Shown piece by piece: positions 43,281 through 51,744 of a DNA stretch of 64,000 nucleotides. Below the pieces are notes generated by a model. That model was not told where the DNA came from. It searched no databases and worked only from the letters and a program-made list of their open reading frames with translations. Numbering within the stretch: the stretch's first letter is position 1; each line of letters starts with the position of its first letter. The stretch lies in contig NZ_CP092497.1 in assembly GCF_022479115.1 (NCBI RefSeq), positions 6,138,001 through 6,202,000 of the forward strand. Reading direction: 5' to 3'. Both the position numbers and the translations under genes were made by a program. Origin of the DNA: Amycolatopsis sp. EV170708-02-1 (GTDB lineage Bacteria; Actinomycetota; Actinomycetes; Mycobacteriales; Pseudonocardiaceae).

Positions 43281-43691
43281 ATGGGCGAGCAGGCGATGCG
43301 GATCCTGGTGTTCAGCCACAAGGCGGAGGTGCGCGAGGCGATCATCAACGCCGTCGGCCGCAGGCCCGCCGCCGACCTCGGCCGGGTGGACTACACCGAG
43401 GCGTCCGGCATCTCCGAGGTCCTCGTCGAGATGGACGCGGGCAACGTGGACCTGGCCATCCTCGACGGCGAGGCCCAGCCGACCGGCGGTATCGGGCTGA
43501 CCCGTCAGCTGAAGAACGAGATCGAGGACTGCCCGCCGATCGTGGTCTCGGTGCGGCGCAAGGACGATCGCTGGCTCGCGACCTGGTCGCAGGCCGACGC
43601 GGTGCTGGTCCACCCGCTCGACCCGCTGACCGCCGCCGAGACCGTCGCCGAAGTGCTGCGCGCCCGGCGGGTGCCGGCCGTGCACGGCTGA
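43281..43691 (+). CDS. Response-regulator receiver-like protein
   Basis: This is a 136-residue single-domain protein with a CheY-like layout. RILVFSHKAEVREAI comes first (with His where the acidic pair usually lies). VDLAILDGEAQPTGGIGLTRQL follows, with the candidate phospho-Asp in LDGE, and then PPIVVSVRRKDDRWL and DAVLVHPLDP with a strand-5-like end. No output domain and no adjacent histidine kinase were found. The pocket is partly degenerate, so it may be a non-phosphorylated receiver. ATG at 43281 has GGAGG seven bases upstream. It ends 4 bp before trpD, so co-transcription is likely. Confidence 0.75.
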   Translation: MGEQAMRILVFSHKAEVREAIINAVGRRPAADLGRVDYTEASGISEVLVEMDAGNVDLAILDGEAQPTGGIGLTRQLKNEIEDCPPIVVSVRRKDDRWLATWSQADAVLVHPLDPLTAAETVAEVLRARRVPAVHG

Positions 43692-43695
43692 GCCG

Positions 43696-44727
43696 ATGAG
43701 CGCGGCCGCGAAGACTTGGCCGTCCCTGCTCAATCAGCTCATCGCGCGCGCGGATCTGTCCGAGGAGGACACCGCGTGGGCGATGGACCAGATCATGAGC
43801 GGGGCGGCGACGCCCTCCCAGATCGCCGGATTCGCCGTCGCGCTGCGCGCGAAGGGTGAGACACCGGCGGAGATCTCCGGTATGGCCGACGCCATGCTGG
43901 CGCACGCCAAACGGGTGACCATCGACAGGCCGTCGGTGGACATCGTCGGCACCGGCGGCGACCGGTCGAACTCGGTCAACATCTCCACCATGGCCACGGT
44001 GGTGACGGCCGCGGCCGGTGCCCCGGTGGCCAAGCACGGCAACCGGAGCGCTTCGTCGAAGTCCGGCGCCGCGGACGTGCTGGAGGAGCTGGGCGTCACG
44101 ATCGATCTGCCGCCGGAGACGGTGCAGCGCAGCGTGAACGAGCTGGGCATCGGCTTCTGCTTCGCGCCGAAGTTCCACCCGGCCCTGCGCCACGCCGGCC
44201 CGACCCGCGGCGAGCTCGGCGTGCCGACGACGTTCAACCTGCTGGGCCCCCTGACCAACCCGGCGCAGCCGCGCAGCTCGCTGATCGGCTGCGCCTACCA
44301 GGACAAGACCCGCGTGCTGGCCGAGGTGTTCGCGCGGCGCGGCATGACCGTGCTGCTCGTGCGCGGCGACGACGGGCTGGACGAGATCACGACCACGACC
44401 ACGAGTTCGGTATGGGTGGTCTCCGGCGGCGAGATCACCGAGCGGAGCTTCGACCCCGCGTCCCTGGGCATCGCGCGGGCGACCGCGGACGACCTGCGCG
44501 GCGGCGACGCCGCGCACAACGCCGACGTGTTCCGCCAGGTGATGGCCGGGAAGACCGGGCCGGTGCGGGACGCGGTGCTGCTCAACTCGGCGGCCGCGCT
44601 GGCGGCCTTCGCCGGGTTCTCGGGGTCGCTGGAAGACGATCTGGCGGCCGGGCTCACGCGGGCGGCCTCGGCCATCGATTCGGGCGCCGCCGCGGATCTG
44701 CTGAACCGGTGGATCGCCTTCGCCTGA
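43696..44727 (+). CDS. trpD: Anthranilate phosphoribosyltransferase (TrpD)
   Basis: This is a 343-residue enzyme of tryptophan synthesis transferring phosphoribosyl from PRPP to anthranilate. Motifs are VDIVGTGGDRSNSVNIST (PRPP binding), AKHGNRSASSKSGAADVLEELG, FCFAPKFHPALRHAGPTRGELG and RTFNLLGPLTNPA-like (here TTFNLLGPLTNPA). The gene is isolated from other trp genes, as in M. tuberculosis (Rv2192c), next to the bcc genes. It ends in the 46-bp hairpin. Confidence 0.97.
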   Translation: MSAAAKTWPSLLNQLIARADLSEEDTAWAMDQIMSGAATPSQIAGFAVALRAKGETPAEISGMADAMLAHAKRVTIDRPSVDIVGTGGDRSNSVNISTMATVVTAAAGAPVAKHGNRSASSKSGAADVLEELGVTIDLPPETVQRSVNELGIGFCFAPKFHPALRHAGPTRGELGVPTTFNLLGPLTNPAQPRSSLIGCAYQDKTRVLAEVFARRGMTVLLVRGDDGLDEITTTTTSSVWVVSGGEITERSFDPASLGIARATADDLRGGDAAHNADVFRQVMAGKTGPVRDAVLLNSAAALAAFAGFSGSLEDDLAAGLTRAASAIDSGAAADLLNRWIAFA

Positions 44728-44775
44728 CCTCGTGAGTGGCAAGGACGGTTCTAACCGTCCTTGCCACTCACGAGG
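44728..44775. repeat. 46-bp palindromic hairpin, copy 3 (terminator)
   Basis: A perfect 23-bp inverted repeat around CT, with the CTCGTGAG to CTCACGAG core 46 bp long. It starts one base after the trpD stop and contains the stop codon (TCG TGA) of the convergent GlxA-type gene in its right arm. It differs from copy 1 only at the centre. Confidence 0.88.
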
Positions 44776-45733
44776 CGGTGCTGAACCGCGCCCGGTAAGC
44801 CGTAGGCGTCAGTCCCGTAGCCCGCCGAAGCTGCGTACGCAGATTCGCCGCGGTCCCGAACCCGGAAGCCCGCGCAACCCGGTCCAGCCGCTGCTCCCCG
44901 CGCTCGATCAGCCGGCAAGCCAGCGCGATCCGTTCCGTCGTGAGCCACGCCAGCGGCGTGGTCCCCAGTTCGGCGCGGAAACGCCGGTGCAGCGTCGCCT
45001 GGCTGGCCGCCGCCCGCGCGGCGAGGTCGGCGACCGTGAGCGGCCGGTCCAGCCGTTCACGCGCCCAGGCGAGCACCGGAGCCAGCGACGTGTCCGGCAC
45101 CGGCGGCAGCGGACGTTCGACGAACTGCCGCTGGCCGCCGTCACGGTGCCCGGCGAACACCAGCCGCCTGCTCACCGCGTTCGCGATCTCGGCGCCGTGG
45201 TCACGGCTGATCAGGTGCAGCCCCAGATCGAGGGCGGCCGCGCTGCCCGCCGCGGTCAGGACGTCGCCGTCGTCGACGAAGAGGACGTCCGGTTCCAGGA
45301 GCACTTCGGGATACAGCTCGCGGAAGAGCCCCGCCCACTTCCAGTGCGTCGTCGCGCGCCGCCCGTCCAGCACCCCCGCCTGCGCGAGGGTGAAGGCGCC
45401 GGTGCAGAAGCTCACCAGCCGGGCACCCCGCGCGGACGCGGCGCGAATGGCCGCCAGCACCGACTCCCTGGCCGGACTCTCCGGATCGGGCCGGTTGGGC
45501 ACGATCACCGTGCCGGCGGTTTCCACGGCTTCGAGCCCGGCGACATCGGTGAGGGTGAACATGCCCAGGTGCATGCGCACGGACGGCTCGGCCGCGCACA
45601 CCGTGAAGTCGTACCAAGGCCTGCCCAGCTCGGGCCGCCGCAGGCCGAACAGCTCGGTCGCGACGCCCATTTCGAAGGGGTTGGAGCCCTCGTCGACCAG
45701 GACGGCGACCTTGTGCGAGGAATCATGCGACAT
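44768..45733 (-). CDS. GlxA-family AraC-type transcriptional regulator 1
   Basis: This is a 321-residue regulator with an N-terminal DJ-1/PfpI-like amidotransferase fold (about 5-190). The nucleophile-elbow equivalent SFCTGAF is retained, but catalysis is not expected. The C-terminal AraC double helix-turn-helix (about 215-315: PLTVADLAARAAASQATLHRRFR and LDRVARASGFGTAANLRTQLRRATG) follows. The ligand is unknown. It is divergent from the cupin gene (52 bp gap), which is a plausible target. A paralogue lies at 46178. Confidence 0.9.
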   Translation of the reverse strand: MSHDSSHKVAVLVDEGSNPFEMGVATELFGLRRPELGRPWYDFTVCAAEPSVRMHLGMFTLTDVAGLEAVETAGTVIVPNRPDPESPARESVLAAIRAASARGARLVSFCTGAFTLAQAGVLDGRRATTHWKWAGLFRELYPEVLLEPDVLFVDDGDVLTAAGSAAALDLGLHLISRDHGAEIANAVSRRLVFAGHRDGGQRQFVERPLPPVPDTSLAPVLAWARERLDRPLTVADLAARAAASQATLHRRFRAELGTTPLAWLTTERIALACRLIERGEQRLDRVARASGFGTAANLRTQLRRATGLTPTAYRARFSTAS

Positions 45734-45785
45734 ATGCGATTCCTAGCACTCACCCCTCGGGCGGTCCAGCCACGAGGATCGGGAC

Positions 45786-46181
45786 ATGAGCAAGCAGCCG
45801 ATCGATCTGGGAACCGCGCTGGCCGGGTTCGACGAGATCTGGAGCCCGCGGATCGTCGCCCACGTCAACGACTACGACGTCCGTCTCGCCAAGGTCGCGG
45901 GCGAGCACGTCTGGCACGTCCACGAGAACACCGACGAGTTCTTCATGGTCCTCGAAGGCACCTTGGACATCGCGTTGCGCGAAGAGGACGGCGAACGTGT
46001 CGTCACACTGCCGCGTGGTTCCGTGTTCGTCGTCCCGCGCGGGACGTTCCACAAACCGTCCTCAGTGGACGGTGCGTCGCTGCTGCTGTTCGAGCCGACC
46101 GGCACACTCTCCGTCGGCGACGAACACGACGAGGTCCCCGACCACGTCCAGGTCACCGTCGGACAGGAAATCTCCTTCTAG
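45786..46181 (+). CDS. Cupin-domain protein
   Basis: This is a 131-residue single cupin. The metal-binding motif 1 is visible as HVWHVHENTDEFFMVLEG (two His, Glu), and motif 2 as PRGSVFVVPRGTFHKP. Together they suggest a metal-dependent small-molecule enzyme or binder of unknown substrate. It lies between two GlxA-type regulators: divergent from the first, and overlapping the 3' end of the second convergently by 4 bp. Confidence 0.85.
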   Translation: MSKQPIDLGTALAGFDEIWSPRIVAHVNDYDVRLAKVAGEHVWHVHENTDEFFMVLEGTLDIALREEDGERVVTLPRGSVFVVPRGTFHKPSSVDGASLLLFEPTGTLSVGDEHDEVPDHVQVTVGQEISF

Positions 46182-47140
46182 CCGGCGGAAAAAGTCCTGC
46201 GATACGCGCTCGGGCTGGTACCCCGCAGCTTGCCGAACTGATGCCGCAGCGCGGCGGCGGAGGCGTATCCGCAGGCGACCGCGATGTCCTCAATGGACAG
46301 ACGGCCTTCTTCGAGCAGTGACTGCGCGCGGTCGAGTCGGCGCTCGGTGAGCCACCGGTGCGGCGTCGTCCCGGTGGCCGCCGAGAACCGGCGCAGGAAC
46401 GTGCGCTCCCCCAAACCGCTGCGCCGGGCGAGGTCGGCGACGGTGAACGGCCGATCCAACCGCCGCTCGATCCATTCGAGCGCTTCGGCGAGCACGGTGT
46501 CGTCCGGTGCGGCGATCTCGGGCACCGGCGCCTGAACGAACTGGGCCTGCCCGCCGACCCGATGTGGAGCCGCGACCATCCGCCTGGCCAGCGTGGTGGC
46601 CGCGGCGACACCGCGCAGCTCTCGCACCAGATGCAGGCACAGGTCGACGGCGGCGACGGTTCCCGCGCTGGTGAGGACGCCGCCGTCGTCGACGTACAAC
46701 GCCTTCGGATCGACCTTCGCCGTCGGGAACCGCGACCGGAACTCCTGTTCGTAGACCCAGTGCACGGTGCAGTTGCGCCCGTCGAGCAGCCCGGCGTAGC
46801 CGAGCGAGAAGACGCCCGCGCAGAAGCCGGCGACCCAGGCCCCTCGGCTCGCCGCGTCGCGCAGGACTTCGAGCACCGGCTCCGGCGGGCTCGCGCTGCG
46901 CGGCGCACAGGTCGGGACGATCAGCAGATCCGCGGACGCCGCGAAGTCGAGGCCCCGCAGCCCATCGAGCCCGAAACCGGACCAGCTCAGGACGTTCGCA
47001 CCGCCGGGTGAGCAGACCGCGAAGTCCCAGCCCTCGATGCCGTCGGCGCTGCGATCGGTGCCGAAGACCTCACAGGCGACCCCGAGTTCGAACGGCGAGA
47101 CCTGGTCGGCGAGCACCACCGCGACCTTCTTCACATCCAT
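46178..47140 (-). CDS. GlxA-family AraC-type transcriptional regulator 2
   Basis: This 320-residue regulator has the same architecture as the neighbour at 44768. It has an N-terminal DJ-1/PfpI-like domain (VAVVLADQVSPFELGVACEVFG start, GFCAGVFSL elbow) and a C-terminal AraC domain (about 225-320: PFTVADLARRSGLGERTFLRRFS, SIEDIAVACGYASAAALRHQF). It is divergent from the EamA transporter gene, a plausible target. It is paralogous to regulator 1 but clearly diverged. Confidence 0.9.
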   Translation of the reverse strand: MDVKKVAVVLADQVSPFELGVACEVFGTDRSADGIEGWDFAVCSPGGANVLSWSGFGLDGLRGLDFAASADLLIVPTCAPRSASPPEPVLEVLRDAASRGAWVAGFCAGVFSLGYAGLLDGRNCTVHWVYEQEFRSRFPTAKVDPKALYVDDGGVLTSAGTVAAVDLCLHLVRELRGVAAATTLARRMVAAPHRVGGQAQFVQAPVPEIAAPDDTVLAEALEWIERRLDRPFTVADLARRSGLGERTFLRRFSAATGTTPHRWLTERRLDRAQSLLEEGRLSIEDIAVACGYASAAALRHQFGKLRGTSPSAYRRTFSAG

Positions 47141-47222
47141 CCGGGCAGTGTGTCACAAGTTTTGCGGTCGATGTCATCTCTGACACTGGTTGAACGCGGA
47201 CGCGACGGCGAAAGTGGTCGCC

Positions 47223-48098
47223 ATGAACAAGAACAACCCCGTGTTGCAGTGGACGGCCGCGATGGCGCTGTCCGGCACGATCGGCGCCGTCGTCCTGGAA
47301 AGCGGCGCCGACGCCCCCGCCGTGGCGTTCGCCAGGAGCCTCGTCGGCGGTCTGCTGCTCCTGGTGTGGAGCGCCGCCCGGGGCTGGCTCCGCCCGTGGA
47401 CGCTCAGCCGCCGCGACCTGCTGCTCGCCATCCTCGGCGGGCTGTTCCTGGTCGGGAACTGGGTCCTGCTGTTCGCCTCGTACTCGCTGTCGTCGATCGG
47501 GGTCAGCACCGTCGTTTACCACACGCAACCGCTGATGCTGGTCGGCCTAGCGGCGGCGTTCCTCGGCGAGAAGATGGCGAAGAGCCAGCTGGTCCGGGCG
47601 CTGATCGCGTTCGGCGGGGTGACGCTCATCTCGCTGTCCGCGCACGGCGCCGACGGGAAACCCGTGCGGCTGGCGGGGATCGCGCTCGCCCTCGGCGCGG
47701 CCGCGCTCTACGCCGGCGCTTCGTTCGTCGCGAAGCAGCTCAAGCACGTCCGTCCGCACGTTCTCGCGGCCGTACAGCTGGTGACCGGCACGATCGTGCT
47801 CGCACCCGCCCTGCTGGTCACGCCGCTGCCCACGGACCCCTCAGGCCTGCTGTGGCTGGTCCTGCTGGGAACCGTGCACACCGCGCTGATGTACGTGCTG
47901 ATGTACGCGAGCATCGGGAAGCTGCCGACCACCACGGTGGCGCTGCTGTCCTACGTCTATCCGGTGGTCGCGGTGGTGGTGGACGTCCTCGCCTACGGGC
48001 ACCGGCCGACGTGGCCGGAAGGCCTCGGCATGCTGGCCGTCCTGGCCGCCGCGCTGGCCCCGAAACGCGTCCCGGCGGCCCAGCCCGCCCGCGTTTAG
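47223..48098 (+). CDS. EamA/DMT-family transporter
   Basis: This is a 291-residue membrane protein with ten predicted helices in two EamA repeats (about 8-135 and 150-285), the drug/metabolite exporter family. Recognisable parts are GGLLLLVWSAARG, NWVLLFASYSLSSIGVSTVVYHTQPL, and ALMYVLMYASIGKLPTTTVALLSYVYPVVAVVVD. The substrate is unknown. ATG at 47223 begins the first helix; an upstream in-frame start at 47190 is possible. The stop TAG lies inside a 22-bp palindrome at 48090 and a terminator follows. Confidence 0.88.
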   Translation: MNKNNPVLQWTAAMALSGTIGAVVLESGADAPAVAFARSLVGGLLLLVWSAARGWLRPWTLSRRDLLLAILGGLFLVGNWVLLFASYSLSSIGVSTVVYHTQPLMLVGLAAAFLGEKMAKSQLVRALIAFGGVTLISLSAHGADGKPVRLAGIALALGAAALYAGASFVAKQLKHVRPHVLAAVQLVTGTIVLAPALLVTPLPTDPSGLLWLVLLGTVHTALMYVLMYASIGKLPTTTVALLSYVYPVVAVVVDVLAYGHRPTWPEGLGMLAVLAAALAPKRVPAAQPARV

Positions 48099-48111
48099 TC
48101 CTCTGAATGCG
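48090..48111. repeat. 22-bp palindromic motif, copy 2
   Basis: Arms CGCGTTTAG and CTGAATGCG around TCCT. The TAG stop codon of the transporter gene is part of the left arm. Related copies are at 19823 and 60411. It directly adjoins the terminator at 48111. Confidence 0.7.
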
Positions 48112-48150
48112 AAAAGCGGCGCCCGGTCCGAAGACCGAGGCGCCGCTTTC
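48111..48150. terminator. Bidirectional terminator between eamA-type gene and ctaF
   Basis: The inverted repeat has GAAAGCGGCGCC-like left arm and GGCGCCGCTTTC right arm, with an inner CGGTC/GACCG pair around CGAA. It lies between the convergent transporter and ctaF genes. Confidence 0.8.
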
Positions 48151-48162
48151 GGCGTCAGAACG

Positions 48163-48582
48163 TCACTCGTGGTTCGGACCGGTGTGGTACTCGAACACCA
48201 GCCCGCCGATGGCGATGATGACCAGGCCCAGCGCGATGATCAGCAGCCAGATGTGGAAGAACGCGAGCGCGACACCGGTCAGCGCGGCGGCCGCCGCGAG
48301 ACCGATCGGCCAGTAGCTACCGGGGCTGAAGAAGCCCAGCTCACCGGCGCCGTCGCTGATCTCCGCGTCTTCCCGGTCCTCCGGCCGCGGCTCGATGCGC
48401 CGCGCCACGAACTGCAGGTAGCTCCCGGCCAGGAAGGCCAGGCCACCGGTGAGGATCAGGGCCACCACACCGACCGGCTCGACGCCGTCCCGGGTCATCG
48501 TTCCGGTCATGTACGCGTAGATACCCGCGACGATGACGGAGAAGACCGCGACGAGGAAGAAAATCCGTCCTTCGACCTTCAT
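48163..48582 (-). CDS. ctaF: Cytochrome c oxidase subunit IV, actinobacterial (CtaF)
   Basis: This is a 139-residue membrane protein of the actinobacterial CtaF family, the small fourth subunit of the aa3 oxidase. Four helices are visible in two pairs (IFFLVAVFSVIVAGIYAYMTG, VVALILTGGLAFLAGSYLQF, WPIGLAAAAALTGVALAFF, WLLIIALGLVIIAIGGLVF). It starts 40 bp after ctaC on the same strand, so the two are co-transcribed. Confidence 0.94.
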   Translation of the reverse strand: MKVEGRIFFLVAVFSVIVAGIYAYMTGTMTRDGVEPVGVVALILTGGLAFLAGSYLQFVARRIEPRPEDREDAEISDGAGELGFFSPGSYWPIGLAAAAALTGVALAFFHIWLLIIALGLVIIAIGGLVFEYHTGPNHE

Positions 48583-48622
48583 GGACGTTGCCTCACTCCT
48601 GTTTCGGGCTCGAACAGCCGGG

Positions 48623-49579
48623 TCAGTTGGACGCGACCCGCGCGGTGCGGTCGGTGTTGAACGGGGTGGTGGTGACGGCGTAGGGCGAGCACAGTTCGCC
48701 GCAGTTCATCGCCGTCAGCGCTTCGGAAGCCGTATTCGGCTTGCCGCTCTTCGGGTTCACCGTGCCACGCAGCTGGATGTACTGCGCGTACTTGTCCGGC
48801 GAGAGCGCCCTGACCTCGAAGTTCATCCCCGAGTGGTAGGTGCCGCACAGTTCGGCGCAGCGGCCGACGAACGACCCTTCCTTGTCGATCGAGTTCTGGA
48901 AGGTGAAGTCCTGGTTGTTCTTCTCCGGGTCCGGCATGACGTCCCGCTTGAAGTGGAACTCCGGCACCCAGAACGAGTGGATGACGTCGGCCGACCGCAG
49001 GTTGTACTGGATGGTCTTGTTCGTCGGCAGGACCAGCAGCGGGATCTCGGTCGAGCTGCCGACCGTGGTGATCTCGGGGTCCTCGTGGTTCTTGGAGTCG
49101 CTCTTGTACTTGAACTCCCAGTTCCACTGGAACGCGACGATGTCGACCGTGACGTCCGGGTTGTCCGTCTCGGCGAGCACCCGGTTCTCGGTGGTCGCGG
49201 TGAAGAAGAACAGCACACAGACCATGATCGTCGGGACGACGACCGTGAAGATCTCCAGCGGGATGTTGTACTGGAACTGACGGGGCAGTTCCTCTTCCGC
49301 GCCGTCGGCGGTCTTCTTCTTGCGGTGGAAGATCGCGGTCCAGAAGATCAGCGCCCAGACGATGACACCCACGGCCAGCGCCGCGATGACCGTCCACGTC
49401 CACAGGGTCCGCATGTCGTGCGCCTGCGGGGTCACCCCGACCGGCCAGCCGAAGCGGAGGATCTCGTCCCCGGAACAGCCCGTCGCGGTCAGCATCACCA
49501 GCGCGGCGAGCGCTGCGACGCGACCAGCCCGCTTAACTGGGGTGCGCTCTGGATTTCCCACTGCGCCTTGCCCTTTCAC
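48623..49579 (-). CDS. ctaC: Cytochrome c oxidase subunit II (CtaC)
   Basis: This is a 318-residue lipoprotein-type subunit II of the aa3 oxidase, receiving electrons at the CuA site. It has a lipobox-like LTATGC near residue 32, two membrane helices (TWTVIAALAVGVIVWALIFW; IFTVVVPTIMVCVLFFF), and a cupredoxin domain with the CuA ligands in VIHSFWVPEF and CAELCGTYHSGM. GTG at 49579 is chosen because GAGGAGG lies six bases upstream; GTG at 49561 is weaker. It is divergent from asnB and followed by ctaF. Confidence 0.95.
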   Translation of the reverse strand: MKGQGAVGNPERTPVKRAGRVAALAALVMLTATGCSGDEILRFGWPVGVTPQAHDMRTLWTWTVIAALAVGVIVWALIFWTAIFHRKKKTADGAEEELPRQFQYNIPLEIFTVVVPTIMVCVLFFFTATTENRVLAETDNPDVTVDIVAFQWNWEFKYKSDSKNHEDPEITTVGSSTEIPLLVLPTNKTIQYNLRSADVIHSFWVPEFHFKRDVMPDPEKNNQDFTFQNSIDKEGSFVGRCAELCGTYHSGMNFEVRALSPDKYAQYIQLRGTVNPKSGKPNTASEALTAMNCGELCSPYAVTTTPFNTDRTARVASN

Positions 49580-49753
49580 CCAGAGCCTCCTCGACCGATC
49601 TTCGTGACAGCCGGAGCCTAGCCGAGTTGCGGCGCCGCGCTGACTAAGGGGTAACCCCAACACGCGTATCCCCCACCACATCCGGGTGTACACACCCACC
49701 GGCATACTGGGCCCTTCTCCCCGCTCGGCCAACAAGAGGTGTGTGAACTAGAC

Positions 49754-51688
49754 GTGTGCGGCCTGCTTGGACTGATCTGTTCGACCGAAGCCGACGCTGC
49801 GAGCGCCCGTGACGCCGTCGACGCGGCCATGCGCTGCCAGCGGCACCGCGGCCCCGACGAGCACGACACCTGGGCCGACGCCGAGGTGGTCTACGGCTTC
49901 AACCGGCTGGCCTTCATCGACGTCGACCACGCCCACCAGCCGCTGGTGTGGGGTCCGCCGGAGGCTCCCGAGCGCTACACGCTGAACTTCAACGGCGAGA
50001 TCTACAACTACAAAGAGCTGCGCGACGAGCTTGCCGCCGAGCACGGTGCGAAGTTCGCCACAGAAGGCGACGGCGAGGCCATCGTCGCGGCATACCACTA
50101 CCTCGGCGACGAGGCGGTCAAGAAGCTGCGCGGCATGTTCGCCTTCCTGATCTGGGACTCGCAGGAGAAGGTCGTCTTCGGCGCGCGGGACCCGTTCGGC
50201 ATCAAGCCGCTCTTCTACTCGGCCGGTCCCGGCAAGGTCGCCTTCTCCAGCGAGAAGAAGAGCCTGCTGGAGCTTTCGGGCGTGCTCGGCGTCCAGGACG
50301 AGCTGGACAAGACGGCCCTGCAGCACTACCTGGTGCTGCAGTACGTGCCGGAGCCCGAGTCGATGCACACCGGCGTCCGCCGCGTCGAGTCCGGCACGTC
50401 GTTCCGGGTGGTCCCCGGCGGTGACGTCGAGTTCACGCGCTACTTCCACCCGACCTTCAACGCGAAGCCGGTGAACAGCCAGGCCGAGGCCGACGAACTG
50501 TACGAGCGCATCGCCGATGTGATGCGCGACTCGGTCGGCAAGCACATGATTTCCGACCCGGACGTCACGGTCGGCGCCTTCCTCTCCGGCGGTATCGACT
50601 CCACGGCGACCGCGACGCTGGCCAAGGAGCACAACCCGAACCTGATCGCGTTCACCACCGGGTTCGAGCGCGAGGGCTACTCCGAGGTCGACGTCGCCGC
50701 CGAGTCGGCCGCCGCGATCGGCGTGAAGCACGTGGTCCGCACGGTGTCGGCGGACGAGATGATGGAGGCGCTGCCGCTCATCGTCTGGTACCTCGACGAC
50801 CCGGTGGCGGACCCGGCGCTCGTGCCCCTGTGGTTCATCGCCCGCGAAGCGCGTAAGCACGTCAAGGCGGTGCTGTCCGGCGAAGGCGCCGACGAGCTCT
50901 TCTGCGGCTACACGATCTACAACGAGCCGATCTCGCTGGCGCCGTTCGAGAAGATCCCCGGCGGGATGCGGAAGATCATCGGCAAGGTCTCCACGAAGAT
51001 CCCGGAGGGCACCCGAGGCAAGGACCTGCTGCGCCGCGGGGCGCTGCCGCTGGAAGACCGCTACTACGGCAACGCCCGCAACTTCCGCGACGACCAGCTC
51101 CGCAAGGTGCTGCGCACGTACGAGGACGGGATCGGCTTCAAGGACGTCACCGCGCCTTGGTACAAGATCTCGGAGAACTGGGACCCGGTCGCGCGCATGC
51201 AGCACGTCGACCTCTACACCTGGCTGCGCGGCGACATCCTGGTCAAGGCCGACAAGGTCACCATGGCGAACTCGCTGGAACTGCGCGTGCCGTTCCTCGA
51301 CGCCGAGGTGTTCAAGGTCGCCTCGACCATCCCGCTCGACCAGAAGCTCGCGCACGGCACCACGAAGTACGCGCTGCGCCAGGCGCTGGCGAAGATCATC
51401 CCGGGCCACGTGCTGAACCGGCGCAAGCTGGGCTTCCCCGTGCCGATCCGGCTGTGGCTGCGCAACGAGATGTACGACTGGGCCAAGGGCATCATCTCGG
51501 ACTCGCAGACCGACGCGCTGCTCGACAAGAAGGCCGTCCTGGCGCTGCTCGAAGAGCACAAGGCCGGGCAGCTCGACCGCAGCCGTCAGCTGTGGGCGCT
51601 GCTGGTGTTCATGCTGTGGCACGGCATCTTCGTCGAGAACCGCATCAAACCCGAGGTGCCGGAACCCGTCTACCCGGTGAAGCTCTAG
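49754..51688 (+). CDS. asnB: Asparagine synthase, glutamine-hydrolysing (AsnB)
   Basis: This is a 644-residue two-domain enzyme. The N-terminal Ntn glutaminase has the catalytic Cys at position 2 (GTG then TGC), RHRGPDEHDTW, NFNGEIYNYKELR and GDGEAI. The C-terminal ATP-pyrophosphatase has FLSGGIDST and LSGEGADELFCGY. The GTG at 49754 is fixed by the requirement for Cys2; an in-frame start at 49739 would bury it. Similar AsnB proteins (Rv2201) lie between ctaC and adenosine kinase in mycobacteria and can act in side-chain amidation as well as asparagine synthesis. Confidence 0.95.
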   Translation: MCGLLGLICSTEADAASARDAVDAAMRCQRHRGPDEHDTWADAEVVYGFNRLAFIDVDHAHQPLVWGPPEAPERYTLNFNGEIYNYKELRDELAAEHGAKFATEGDGEAIVAAYHYLGDEAVKKLRGMFAFLIWDSQEKVVFGARDPFGIKPLFYSAGPGKVAFSSEKKSLLELSGVLGVQDELDKTALQHYLVLQYVPEPESMHTGVRRVESGTSFRVVPGGDVEFTRYFHPTFNAKPVNSQAEADELYERIADVMRDSVGKHMISDPDVTVGAFLSGGIDSTATATLAKEHNPNLIAFTTGFEREGYSEVDVAAESAAAIGVKHVVRTVSADEMMEALPLIVWYLDDPVADPALVPLWFIAREARKHVKAVLSGEGADELFCGYTIYNEPISLAPFEKIPGGMRKIIGKVSTKIPEGTRGKDLLRRGALPLEDRYYGNARNFRDDQLRKVLRTYEDGIGFKDVTAPWYKISENWDPVARMQHVDLYTWLRGDILVKADKVTMANSLELRVPFLDAEVFKVASTIPLDQKLAHGTTKYALRQALAKIIPGHVLNRRKLGFPVPIRLWLRNEMYDWAKGIISDSQTDALLDKKAVLALLEEHKAGQLDRSRQLWALLVFMLWHGIFVENRIKPEVPEPVYPVKL

Positions 51689-51744
51689 TCACGACTCGTG
51701 ACGCTGGCCTTCACCGTTCACCCGGTGGAGGCCAGCATGGTGCG

